Source: Streptomyces nodosus (GTDB taxonomy: Bacteria; Actinomycetota; Actinomycetes; Streptomycetales; Streptomycetaceae). Taken from it: DNA of 64,000 nucleotides. The first letter of the stretch is position 1. Each line of letters begins with the position of its first letter. The notes below the pieces were generated by a model. That model did no database searches, was not told the DNA's origin, and worked only from the letters and a program-made list of their open reading frames with translations. The stretch spans positions 5,301,501-5,365,500 of the forward strand of contig NZ_CP023747.1 in the NCBI RefSeq assembly GCF_008704995.1, read 5' to 3'. This document shows, piece by piece, positions 50,357-58,692 of the stretch. Made by a program: the position numbers and the translations under genes.

Positions 50357-50969
50357 CCGGGTCCTCGTCGACAAGCTGACCCCGTGGTTCGGCTCCGAGC
50401 CCTCGCGCGGCGAGGTCGTGGTCTTCCACGATCCCGACAACTGGCTGGCGGGCGAGCCCACGACCACCCCGAACGCCCTGCAGACCGCCCTCAGCTGGAT
50501 CGGCCTGATGCCGTCCGTGGAGGAGAAGGACCTGATCAAGCGGGTCGTCGGGGTGGCCGGCGACACCATCGAGTGCAAGGGCACCGGGCCGCTGAAGGTC
50601 AACGGCAAGTCGCTCAACGAGCCCTATGTGTACCCCGGCAACACCCCGTGCAGCGTCGACGACCAGGGCGGCCAGTTCCGGGTCACGGTTCCGCCGGGCA
50701 AGATCTGGGTGATGGGCGACCACCGGCAGAACTCCTTGGACTCCCGTTACCACCAGCAGGACGAGCACCAGGGCTTCGTGCCCGTGGGCAATGTCGTGGG
50801 CCGTGCCATCGTGATCGCCTGGCCGCCCACCCGCTGGGACACCCTGCCGATCCCCGACACCTTCGACCAGGGCCTGAGCGTGACGGCCCCCGGAGCGCTC
50901 GGCCTGATCGGTGCGACGCCGCTGGTGCTGTGGCGCAGGCGCAGGGTCACCACCCGTCAGGGCGCCTGA
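50046..50969 (+). CDS. sipY: type I signal peptidase 3 (SipY position)
   Basis: A 307-residue peptidase with an acidic/Ser-rich N-terminal region, membrane segment about 66-84, Ser95 (PSDSM; the usual glycine is Asp), Lys165 (LIKRVVGVAGD), box E VMGDHRQNSLDSR, and a C-terminal hydrophobic anchor (APGALGLIGATPLVLWRRRR). GTG 50046 is preceded at 5 bases by GAGGAG; a GTG at 50040 overlaps that ribosome site and is less likely. A hairpin (50964-50987) covers its stop. Confidence 0.85.
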   Translation: MGDLAVGARSGHEGPEDRPERSDETAAPAAERHSGSGSDSSDGDGGSRETEGQEPQPSKQRSFWRELPLLIGIALVLALLIKTFLVQAFSIPSDSMQNTLQQGDRVLVDKLTPWFGSEPSRGEVVVFHDPDNWLAGEPTTTPNALQTALSWIGLMPSVEEKDLIKRVVGVAGDTIECKGTGPLKVNGKSLNEPYVYPGNTPCSVDDQGGQFRVTVPPGKIWVMGDHRQNSLDSRYHQQDEHQGFVPVGNVVGRAIVIAWPPTRWDTLPIPDTFDQGLSVTAPGALGLIGATPLVLWRRRRVTTRQGA

Positions 50970-51084
50970 AACCCCAGGGTTTCAGGCAGCGGTACCGCCC
51001 GGTAGGGTGCCGTCCCAGACCGCCGATCTTCCGCGGCCCGGCGCGGGCCGGGGGATCGGCTCTCCGAGCCGGGGGAGCGCCGGG

Positions 51085-51828
51085 ATGAGCAGAACAGGTC
51101 GTACGGCGGCGGGCCGCGGTCGACTCGGCAGCACTCTGTCGGGACTGGCCGTGGCCCTCGGCTGTGTGCTCTTCCTCGGCGGATTCCTCTGGGCCGCGAT
51201 CGTCTACAAGCCCTACACCGTGCCGACCGACTCCATGTCACCCACCATCGCCGCCGGTGACCGGATCCTCGCCCAGCGCATCGACGCCTCCGACGTCAGA
51301 CGCGGCGATGTGATCGTGTTCAGGCAGCAGAGCTGGGGCGATCTGCCCATGGTCAAGAGGGTCGTGGCGGTCGGCGGCGACACCGTCGCCTGCTGCACCG
51401 ACGGCAGGCTGACCGTCGACGGCAAGCAGATCCACGAGTCGTATCTCCCGGCGGGCCAGGCCGCCGAGTCGAAGACGATCCCGGCCCTCACCGTCCCTGA
51501 AGGCCGGCTGTTCCTCCTCGGCGACGAGCGCAGCGGTTCCCTGGACTCCACGGCCCATCTCACCGAGGCCTTCAGCGGCACCGTGCCGCTCGGCGCGGTG
51601 GACTCCCGGGTGGACGCCGTGGTGTGGCCGATGAACGGCTTCCTCGACCGCCCTGCGGGCTTCGGGACGCTGGGCCCGATCTCCTCGCCGGGACCCCTGC
51701 GGCCGATGCTCGGGCTGATCGTGGCGGGTGCGGTGCTGGTGCTGGGCGGCGCGGCGTACGGCCCGATCGCCCGGCGTGCCGGCCGTACGCGCGGTGTCTC
51801 GCGGACGGAGCCGGCCGGTGTCCGCTGA
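51085..51828 (+). CDS. sipZ: type I signal peptidase 4 (SipZ position)
   Basis: A 247-residue peptidase: membrane segment about 18-40, Ser50 (PTDSM), Lys91 (VKRVVAVGGD), box E FLLGDERSGSLDS (the usual H of GDH is E), and a C-terminal membrane anchor (LGLIVAGAVLVLGGAAYG). ATG 51085 follows gggggag. Its end overlaps the Nudix start by 11 bases. Confidence 0.85.
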   Translation: MSRTGRTAAGRGRLGSTLSGLAVALGCVLFLGGFLWAAIVYKPYTVPTDSMSPTIAAGDRILAQRIDASDVRRGDVIVFRQQSWGDLPMVKRVVAVGGDTVACCTDGRLTVDGKQIHESYLPAGQAAESKTIPALTVPEGRLFLLGDERSGSLDSTAHLTEAFSGTVPLGAVDSRVDAVVWPMNGFLDRPAGFGTLGPISSPGPLRPMLGLIVAGAVLVLGGAAYGPIARRAGRTRGVSRTEPAGVR

Positions 51829-52357
51829 GCTGTCCGCCCCCGAAGGCGGGGGCGGCGTGGAGAGCACATACACGGGCGGTCTGCGCCGGGTCGCCCGGGT
51901 GGTGCTGCTCGATCCCCAGGACCGCATTCTGCTGCTGCACGGGCACGAGCCGGACGATCCGGCCGACGACTGGTGGTTCACCCCCGGCGGCGGCCTGGAG
52001 GGCGACGAGACGCGCGAGCAGGCCGCGCTGCGGGAGCTGGCCGAGGAGACCGGCATCACGGAGGTCGAACTGGGCCCGGTGCTGTGGCGAAGGAGGTGCT
52101 CCTTCCCGTTCGCCGGACGACGCTGGGACCAGGACGAGTGGTACTTCCTGGCCCGGACGGCCCAGACCACCGCGGTCGCCTCGGCCCTGACGGAGCTGGA
52201 ACGGCGCAGCGTCGTCGGAGCACGGTGGTGGACGTGCGGGGAACTGGCCGAGGCGCATGAGACGGTGTATCCGAAGAGACTCGCCGGGCTGCTGCGCACG
52301 CTGCTCGACGAAGGTCCCCCGGCCGGGCCGGAGATCCTTGACACGGAAATCGTCTAG
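51818..52357 (+). CDS. Nudix hydrolase
   Basis: A 179-residue protein with a complete Nudix box (GGGLEGDETREQAALRELAEETGI, residues about 57-80), which binds Mg and hydrolyses a nucleoside diphosphate linked to X. Substrate not predictable. GTG 51818 overlaps the sipZ stop and gives a low-complexity leader; GTG 51857 (after GGGGGCGG) would remove 13 residues and is equally plausible. Followed by DUF2469. Confidence 0.85.
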   Translation: MSAELSAPEGGGGVESTYTGGLRRVARVVLLDPQDRILLLHGHEPDDPADDWWFTPGGGLEGDETREQAALRELAEETGITEVELGPVLWRRRCSFPFAGRRWDQDEWYFLARTAQTTAVASALTELERRSVVGARWWTCGELAEAHETVYPKRLAGLLRTLLDEGPPAGPEILDTEIV

Positions 52358-52413
52358 GCGCTCACGGGACTGGCGCACAATGGGGGGATCGCACGGCTGA
52401 AGGGGAACATGCC

Positions 52414-52722
52414 ATGAGCGCCGAGGACCTCGAGAAGTACGAGACCGAGATGGAGCTGAAGCTCTACCGGGAGTACCGCGATGTCGTCGGTCTGTTCAAA
52501 TTCGTGATCGAGACCGAGCGCCGCTTCTATCTGACCAACGACTACGAGATGCAGGTGCACTCGGTCCAGGGCGAGGTGTTCTTCGAGGTGTCGATGGCCG
52601 ACGCCTGGGTCTGGGACATGTACCGGCCCGCCCGCTTCGTCAAGCAGGTACGCGTCCTCACTTTCAAGGATGTGAACATCGAGGAGCTCAACAAGAGCGA
52701 CCTGGAGCTCCCGGGCGGGTGA
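52414..52722 (+). CDS. DUF2469 protein
   Basis: A 102-residue protein, MSAEDLEKYETEMELKLYREYRDVVGLFKFVIETERR..., the actinobacterial DUF2469 family, encoded next to signal peptidase and yraN. No enzyme motif, no signal peptide. Very conserved, function unknown. ATG 52414. Confidence 0.9.
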   Translation: MSAEDLEKYETEMELKLYREYRDVVGLFKFVIETERRFYLTNDYEMQVHSVQGEVFFEVSMADAWVWDMYRPARFVKQVRVLTFKDVNIEELNKSDLELPGG

Positions 52723-52843
52723 CGACCCGCCCCGGTGACGGCCTGGCGCGGGTGACGGAGTTGTCCACAACCACCGGGCCGTCCACCAAGATCCGCTTCA
52801 GGGCGGCGGATGCGTGACGGTTGGCGCCGGAGGTGGTGCCGAC

Positions 52844-53206
52844 ATGAACGCACGAAGCGCACTCGGCAGGTACGGCGAGGAACTGGCCGCCCGGCGGCTG
52901 ACGGCCGCCGGGATGACCGTCCTGGAGCGCAACTGGCGCTGCGGCAGGAGCGGCGAGATCGACATCGTGGCCAGGGACGGGGACGTCCTGGTCGTCTGCG
53001 AGGTCAAGACCCGCAGGGGTGGCCGCTTCGAGCATCCGATGGCCGCCGTCACCCCGGTGAAGGCCGAGCGGCTGCGCGGCCTCGCCGAGCGCTGGATCCA
53101 GGCCCACGGCGGGGCGCCGCCCGGCGGGGCACGCATCGATGTGGTCGGCGTGCTGCTGCCCGAGCGCGGCGCCGCCGTGGTCGAGCATGTGCGGGGGGTG
53201 CTGTGA
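52844..53206 (+). CDS. yraN: YraN-family endonuclease-like protein (UPF0102)
   Basis: A 120-residue protein of the restriction-endonuclease-like YraN family: SGEIDIVARDGDVLVVCEVKTR carries the ExD...ExK metal residues. It is linked to yifB-dprA in many bacteria. ATG 52844 is preceded by GGAGGTGG; a GTG at 52814 would add ten unsupported residues. The stop overlaps the yifB ATG by one base. Confidence 0.9.
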   Translation: MNARSALGRYGEELAARRLTAAGMTVLERNWRCGRSGEIDIVARDGDVLVVCEVKTRRGGRFEHPMAAVTPVKAERLRGLAERWIQAHGGAPPGGARIDVVGVLLPERGAAVVEHVRGVL

Positions 53207-54831
53207 TGGGCTTCGCGCGTACCTGCTCCGTGGCGCTGGTCGGTGTCGAGGGCGTGGTGGTCGAGGTCCAGGCCGATCTCGAACCGGGCGTGGCCGCGTT
53301 CACCCTGGTGGGCCTGCCCGACAAGAGCCTCACGGAGAGCCGCGACCGGGTGCGGGCCGCGGTGGTGAACTCCGGGGGCGCCTGGCCGCAGAAGAAGCTC
53401 ACGGTGGGGCTCAGCCCCGCGTCCGTGCCCAAGGCCGGCAGCGGATTCGATCTCGCGGTCGCGAGCGCCGTGCTCGGCGCCTCGGAGCGGATCGATCCAC
53501 GGGTGCTCGCCGACATCGTGATGATCGGCGAGCTGGGCTTGGACGGACGGGTCCGCCCGGTGCGGGGCATCCTGCCCGCCGTACTGGCCGCGGCGGACGC
53601 GGGCTACGAACAGGTGGTCGTCCCCGAGTGTGCGGCCGCCGAGGCCGCCCTGGTGCCCGGTGTGTCGGTGCTGGGCGTCCGCAGCCTGCGCCAGCTGATC
53701 GCCGTGCTCACGGACGAACCCGTGCCCGAGGAGGAGCAGGACGCACCGGGCCGCCCCGATCCCCTGCTGGCCGGTCTGCGGGCACCCGGCACCGGGGAGA
53801 CCACCGGGATGCACGGCTTGGGCGCCGCGCAGCACGAGCCGGGCCATGATCTCGCCGATGTGGTCGGCCAGCGGGCGGCCCGCACGGCGGTGGAGGTGGC
53901 CGCGGCCGGCGGGCACCACCTGCTGCTGGAAGGACCTCCCGGAGCCGGGAAGACGATGCTCGCGGAGCGGCTGCCCGCCGTCCTTCCCCGGCTCGGCAGG
54001 CAGGAGTCGCTGGAGGTCACGGCCGTGCACTCGGTGGCGGGACTGCTCCCCGTGGGCAAGCCCCTGATCGATGTCCCCCCGTACTGCGCACCGCACCACT
54101 CGGCCACCATGCAGGCCCTGGTGGGCGGCGGCCCCGGTATCGCGCGGCCCGGTGCGGTGTCGCTCTCCCATCGGGGGATCCTCTTTCTGGACGAGGCACC
54201 CGAGTTCAGCGGCCGGGCCCTGGACGCGCTGCGGCAACCCCTGGAGTCCGGGCATGTGGTGATCGCACGCAGCGCGGGCGTCGTGCGGTTCCCGGCGAGA
54301 TTCCTGATGGTCCTCGCGGCCAACCCCTGCCCCTGCGGACGCTTCTCGCGGCGCGATGCGCTGTGCGAGTGCCCGCCCTCGGCGATCCGCCGCTATCAGG
54401 CCCGGCTCTCCGGCCCGCTCCTCGACCGGGTCGATCTGCGCGTCGAGGTGGATCCCCTCACCCGCGCCGAACTCACCGGGCGCGGCGCGCGGGGCGAGAG
54501 CACCGAGACGGTCGCCGACCGGGTCCGCGAGGCCAGGGCCCGGACGGCGGCGCGCCTGGCCGGAACGCCGTGGCGGGTCAACGGCGAGGTGCCGGGGCGG
54601 GAGCTGCGCCACCGCTGGTACGCGGCGAGCGGAGCGACGGAGGAGGCCGAGCGTCAGCTGGAGCGGGGGGTGCTCACGGCCCGGGGACTGGACCGTGTGC
54701 TGCGCGTGGCCTGGACCGTGGCGGACCTGGCGGGCCACGACCGGCCGGACGCGACGGATGTGGCACTGGCGCTGCAACTGCGCACGGGGATCCCCCAGGG
54801 CGTGCCGGCGGTCGTCGGGGCACCGGTATGA
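53206..54831 (+). CDS. yifB: YifB/ComM-family Mg-chelatase-like AAA ATPase
   Basis: A 541-residue protein. N-terminal ChlI-like domain (VVVEVQADLEPGVAAFTLVGLPDKSLTESRDR), AAA core with P-loop GPPGAGKTML and Walker B GILFLDEAPEF, and a C-terminal Mg-chelatase domain. ComM-type helicases promote branch migration in natural transformation. The Streptomyces role is unclear. The ATG overlaps yraN, and the stop overlaps dprA by ATGA. Confidence 0.93.
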   Translation: MGFARTCSVALVGVEGVVVEVQADLEPGVAAFTLVGLPDKSLTESRDRVRAAVVNSGGAWPQKKLTVGLSPASVPKAGSGFDLAVASAVLGASERIDPRVLADIVMIGELGLDGRVRPVRGILPAVLAAADAGYEQVVVPECAAAEAALVPGVSVLGVRSLRQLIAVLTDEPVPEEEQDAPGRPDPLLAGLRAPGTGETTGMHGLGAAQHEPGHDLADVVGQRAARTAVEVAAAGGHHLLLEGPPGAGKTMLAERLPAVLPRLGRQESLEVTAVHSVAGLLPVGKPLIDVPPYCAPHHSATMQALVGGGPGIARPGAVSLSHRGILFLDEAPEFSGRALDALRQPLESGHVVIARSAGVVRFPARFLMVLAANPCPCGRFSRRDALCECPPSAIRRYQARLSGPLLDRVDLRVEVDPLTRAELTGRGARGESTETVADRVREARARTAARLAGTPWRVNGEVPGRELRHRWYAASGATEEAERQLERGVLTARGLDRVLRVAWTVADLAGHDRPDATDVALALQLRTGIPQGVPAVVGAPV

Positions 54832-55988
54832 GCGGCGGTGCCGGACCGGACGACGACCGCCTCGCCCGGATCTTCCTCGGCCGCGTCGTCGAGCCCGGGG
54901 ACGAGACGGCGGGCCGCTGGCTGCGGGAGCACGGAGCCGAGGAGGTGGCCCGGCGGCTGCGCGAGGACGGCCCGCCGCTGCCGGGGGTGACAGGGAAGCG
55001 GTGGACCGGACTGCGGGCCCGCGCCGTACGGGCCGCACCGGAGCGGGACCTGGCCCTGGCCCGGGAGGCGGGGCTGAGATTCGTGTGTCCCGGCACGCCC
55101 GAGTGGCCCGCTCAGCTCGACGACCTCGGTGACGCCCGGCCGCTCGGGCTCTGGGTGCGGGGACGGCCCAGCCTGCGGATGTGGGCGCTGCGTTCCGTCG
55201 CGGTGGTGGGCGCCCGGGCCTGCACCGAGTACGGGGCGCACATGGCGGCAGGTCTGGGCGCGGGGCTCGCGGAGCGCGGCTGGGTGGTGGTCTCCGGCGG
55301 AGCGTACGGGGTGGACGGGGCCGCGCACCGGGGCGCCCTGGCGGCGGGCGGCGCCACCGTCGCCGTGCTGGCCTGCGGAGTGGACCGGCCCTACCCCCGA
55401 GGGCACACCGAGCTGATCACCAGGATCGCCCGGCAGGGTCTGGTCGCCGGGGAGTTGCCGCCCGGAGACCATCCGACACCGAGCAGATTCCTCCTCCGGA
55501 ACCGGGTGATCGCGGCGCTCACCCGCGGCACCGTGGTCGTGGAGGCCGCCTACCGCAGCGGCGCGCTGGTCACCGCGAGGGCGGCCCAGCGGCTCGGCCG
55601 GCACACCATGGGCGTGCCCGGACCGGTCACCAGCGGACTGTCGGCCGGTGTCCATGAGCTGCTGCGGGGCGAGGCGGTGCTGGTCTCCGACGCCGCGGAG
55701 GTCGTGGAACTGGTCGGAGCCATGGGCGAGCTGGCCCCGGACCGGCGCGGACCGGTCCTCCCGCGCGATCTGCTCGACCCGGCCGCCGCCCGGGTGCTGG
55801 CCGCGCTGCCGGCCCGCGGCACGGCCCCTGCGGACGTCCTCGCCCGTGGGGCGGGGACGACCCAGGACGACGTGGTCGCCCGACTGTACGAACTCCGATC
55901 ACTTGGCTTTGTCGAACGACATGGCGACGGCTGGAAGTTGACACGCCAGGCGGTGATCGCCTCCCGGCCGGATCGCGCCGGGTGCTGA
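54828..55988 (+). CDS. dprA: DNA-processing protein DprA
   Basis: A 386-residue DprA: Rossmann-like core with SVAVVGARACTEYG, VVSGGAYGVDGAAHRGAL and LRNRVIAALTRGTVVVEAAYRSGALVTARAA. N-terminal SAM-like region, C-terminal winged-helix-like tail (AGTTQDDVVARLYELRSLGFVERHGDGWKL). It loads RecA on incoming single-stranded DNA. ATG overlaps the yifB stop (ATGA). Confidence 0.95.
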   Translation: MSGGAGPDDDRLARIFLGRVVEPGDETAGRWLREHGAEEVARRLREDGPPLPGVTGKRWTGLRARAVRAAPERDLALAREAGLRFVCPGTPEWPAQLDDLGDARPLGLWVRGRPSLRMWALRSVAVVGARACTEYGAHMAAGLGAGLAERGWVVVSGGAYGVDGAAHRGALAAGGATVAVLACGVDRPYPRGHTELITRIARQGLVAGELPPGDHPTPSRFLLRNRVIAALTRGTVVVEAAYRSGALVTARAAQRLGRHTMGVPGPVTSGLSAGVHELLRGEAVLVSDAAEVVELVGAMGELAPDRRGPVLPRDLLDPAAARVLAALPARGTAPADVLARGAGTTQDDVVARLYELRSLGFVERHGDGWKLTRQAVIASRPDRAGC

Positions 55989-56152
55989 CCGAGCGTGTTC
56001 GGCCGTACGGGCGACCCCCGACGCCCTTGGCAATTCCCGTAGTTGACCCGTTGCGGCGATCACTCAGGGCGACGGCCGAGGCTCCGGCGGCGGCTTCGCC
56101 GGGGCCCTTCGCGCACGGGTGATCCCTCGCCCTTCGCGCACTGCGACACCGT

Positions 56153-56169
56153 AGTCACGCTACGCTCAC
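56153..56169 (+). promoter_or_regulatory. possible BldD-like site upstream of whiG
   Basis: AGTCA (56153-56157), 8 bases, then TCAC (56166-56169), resembling the published BldD palindrome AGTgA-n-TCACc with two mismatches at variable positions. BldD is known to repress whiG in Streptomyces. TACGCT (56161-56166) inside may be a -10 box; no -35 was recognised. Position is 86-102 bases before the start codon. Confidence 0.4.
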
Positions 56170-56254
56170 GAGGATTCCGACTCCGACGGACAACCCGACG
56201 CAGACGACCCATCCGGCAGCTCCCCACTCACGGCAGAACGGCACTAGGCGACGA

Positions 56255-57097
56255 ATGCCCCAGCACACCTCCGGGTCCGACCGGGCGGCGCTCCCCCCAG
56301 CCGCGCGTGACGGCGGAAGCGTGCGCCCGCCCGCTCCCTCGACGCTCGACGAGTTGTGGCGGTCGTACAAGGAGACGGGGGACGAGCGGCTGCGGGAGCA
56401 GCTGATCCTGCACTACTCACCGTTGGTGAAGTATGTGGCGGGACGGGTGAGCGTGGGTCTGCCGGCCAATGTGGAACAGGCGGACTTCGTGTCCTCCGGG
56501 GTCTTCGGGCTGATCGACGCGATCGAGAAGTTCGACCTCGACCGGGAGATCAAGTTCGAGACCTATGCGATCACGCGGATCCGGGGCGCGATGATCGACG
56601 AGCTCCGTGCGCTGGACTGGATCCCGCGCTCGGTGCGGCAGAAGGCGCGCAGTGTGGAGCGGGCGTACGCGACCCTGGAGGCCCGGCTGCGGCGCACGCC
56701 CTCCGAGGGGGAGGTAGCGGCGGAGATGGGGATCGGAGTGGAGGACCTGCACGCGGTCTTCAGCCAGCTGTCACTGGCCAATGTGGTGGCCCTGGAGGAG
56801 CTGCTGCACGTCGGGGGCGAGGGCGGCGACCGGCTGAGTCTGATGGACACCCTGGAGGACACCGCCGCGGACAACCCCGTGGAGGTCGCCGAGGACCGGG
56901 AGCTGCGGAGGTTCCTGGCACGGGCCATCAACACCCTGCCCGACCGGGAGAAGACCGTGGTCACGCTGTACTACTACGAGGGGCTCACGCTCGCCGAGAT
57001 CGGCAATGTGCTGGGGGTGACCGAGAGCCGGGTGAGCCAGATCCACACCAAGTCGGTGCTGCAGCTGCGGGCCAAGCTGGCCGGATTCGGACGCTGA
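56255..57097 (+). CDS. whiG: sporulation sigma factor WhiG
   Basis: A 280-residue sigma factor of the FliA/sigma-28 group. Region 2: ILHYSPLVKYVAGRVSVGLPANVEQADFVSSGVFGLIDAIEKFDLDREIKFETYAITRIRGAMIDELR. Region 4: LPDREKTVVTLYYYEGLTLAEIGNVLGVTESRVSQIHTKSV. It directs transcription at the onset of sporulation septation in aerial hyphae. A 30-residue Pro/Gly/Ala/Ser leader precedes the domain. ATG 56255. Confidence 0.96.
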   Translation: MPQHTSGSDRAALPPAARDGGSVRPPAPSTLDELWRSYKETGDERLREQLILHYSPLVKYVAGRVSVGLPANVEQADFVSSGVFGLIDAIEKFDLDREIKFETYAITRIRGAMIDELRALDWIPRSVRQKARSVERAYATLEARLRRTPSEGEVAAEMGIGVEDLHAVFSQLSLANVVALEELLHVGGEGGDRLSLMDTLEDTAADNPVEVAEDRELRRFLARAINTLPDREKTVVTLYYYEGLTLAEIGNVLGVTESRVSQIHTKSVLQLRAKLAGFGR

Positions 57098-57204
57098 GGC
57101 AGGGCGCGGACCCCGCCGTGCACGCGCCGGCGGGTCCGGCCGGGCCCGGCATCTGGCGCGGGAGCGGCTCCCGTCGGCGGCGGTCGCTCCGTACAGTGGT
57201 CGAT

Positions 57205-57786
57205 GTGCCAAGGATTCGAGCGGCCTCCGTGGCCGAGCACCGGTCGATGCAGCGTGCCGCCCTGCTGGACGCGGCACGGTCCCTTCTGTCCGAGGGCGGT
57301 ACGGAGGCGCTGACCTTTCCGGCCCTCGCCGAGCGCACCGGCCTGGCCCGGTCCTCCGTGTACGAGTACTTCCGCTCCCGGGCGGCCGTCGTCGAGGAGC
57401 TGTGCGCGGTCGACTTCCCCGTCTGGGCGGCGGAGGTCGAGGCGGCGATGGCCGTGGCGGAGGGGCCCGAGGCGAAGATCGAGGCGTATGTGCGGCAGCA
57501 GCTGGCGCTCGTGGGGGACCGGCGGCACCGCGCCGTGGTGGCCATCTCCGCGAGCGAGCTGGACTCCGGTGCCCGCGAGAAGATCCGGGCCGCACACGGC
57601 GGGCTCGTCGCGATGACCGTCGAGGCGCTCCGCGAGATGGGACACCGGGAGCCCCGGCTGGCGGCGATGCTGCTCCAGGGAGTGGTCGACGCGGCCGTGC
57701 GGCGCATCGAACTGGGCGCCGCGGAGGACCCGCCCGCCATCACCGAGGCGGCGGTCGCCATGGCCCTGCGGGGCGTCTGCGGCTGA
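57205..57786 (+). CDS. TetR-family transcriptional regulator
   Basis: A 193-residue regulator with the TetR helix-turn-helix RAALLDAARSLLSEGGTEALTFPALAERTGLARSSVYEYFRSRAAVVEELC, then an all-helical ligand domain with no recognised family. GTG 57205 gives MPRIRAASVAEHR. It lies 107 bases after whiG in the same direction. Target and ligand unknown. Confidence 0.88.
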   Translation: MPRIRAASVAEHRSMQRAALLDAARSLLSEGGTEALTFPALAERTGLARSSVYEYFRSRAAVVEELCAVDFPVWAAEVEAAMAVAEGPEAKIEAYVRQQLALVGDRRHRAVVAISASELDSGAREKIRAAHGGLVAMTVEALREMGHREPRLAAMLLQGVVDAAVRRIELGAAEDPPAITEAAVAMALRGVCG

Positions 57787-57802
57787 GGGCCCGCCCCTGT
57801 CG

Positions 57803-58420
57803 TCAGGGCAACGGCGGCAACGGCACCCCGTCCACCGGCAGCAGCCGGGACGGCCCCGTGCGCAGCAGGGACAACGGGTTCAGATAGGCCTTCCCGCGGC
57901 GCAGGCCCCAGTGCAGGCAGGGGCCCGCGCAGTGGCCGGTGGGCGGTTCCAGGACACCCAGCACCGTGCCAGGCCCGACCTCGTCACCGGTGTGCACGGA
58001 CGCGCGCACGGGCTCGTACGTCGTCCGCAGCGGGGGCTCTCCGGTGCCCGCCAGATCGACGGAGACCACGCCACGCCCCGCCACCCGGCCCGCGAACGCG
58101 ACCCGTCCTGCGGCCACGGACCGCACCGGATCACCCTCGGCCGCCGCCAGATCCACGCCCCGGTGACCCGGCCCGTAGGGGTGCGCCGGAGGGTCCCAGC
58201 CCCGTACGACCTCGGGGCGCACGCCCACCGGCCAGCTGCGGGCGACGGCCGGCACCGGCGCCTCCGAGCCCGGCACGGGCTCCGCCGCCTGCGCCGCGTC
58301 CGCCCGCAGCCCGGACGGCGGGCCCGCCCGGGCCACCGGGGCCGGTACGCCCGCCGTCAGCATCAGCGGTACCACCGGCCAGGCCCGCCACCGTCGTTTC
58401 GCCCACAGCTTCGCTCGCAT
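57803..58420 (-). CDS. M23-family peptidase-like protein, probably catalytically degenerate
   Basis: A 205-residue secreted protein with an N-terminal signal-like segment (WPVVPLMLTAGVPAPVARA) and a LytM/M23 fold: GHRGVDLAA (His86 and Asp90 are zinc ligands) and PCLHWGLRRG (His170 is the third ligand). The catalytic histidine of HxH is Cys168 here, and the other catalytic histidine region reads TTYEPV without His. It therefore may bind but not cut peptidoglycan. Convergent with tetR. ATG 58420 preferred. Confidence 0.75.
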   Translation of the reverse strand: MRAKLWAKRRWRAWPVVPLMLTAGVPAPVARAGPPSGLRADAAQAAEPVPGSEAPVPAVARSWPVGVRPEVVRGWDPPAHPYGPGHRGVDLAAAEGDPVRSVAAGRVAFAGRVAGRGVVSVDLAGTGEPPLRTTYEPVRASVHTGDEVGPGTVLGVLEPPTGHCAGPCLHWGLRRGKAYLNPLSLLRTGPSRLLPVDGVPLPPLP

Positions 58421-58692
58421 ACGAGCACCGTCCCGCACATCGGGTGATCATGGCCGGGATCTGTGCACGGGGGCCCGGTTGTGGACAGCGGCGTCACCCG
58501 CCGGTCCGCGGGTCCCGTACACTTCTTGTGGCGACCCGGGTCACCGGGTCGACTTCGCACGCCCCGACACCGGGTCTTCTTGAGGCAGGTGTCAGCGCTC
58601 CTCGGTCCTTCGTGGCACGGCGCATCGCGGGCGTCAGGCGCGGGTGCCGTCCGGTACCCGCGGCACAACCGAGAATCTCAAGGAGAACGGCC

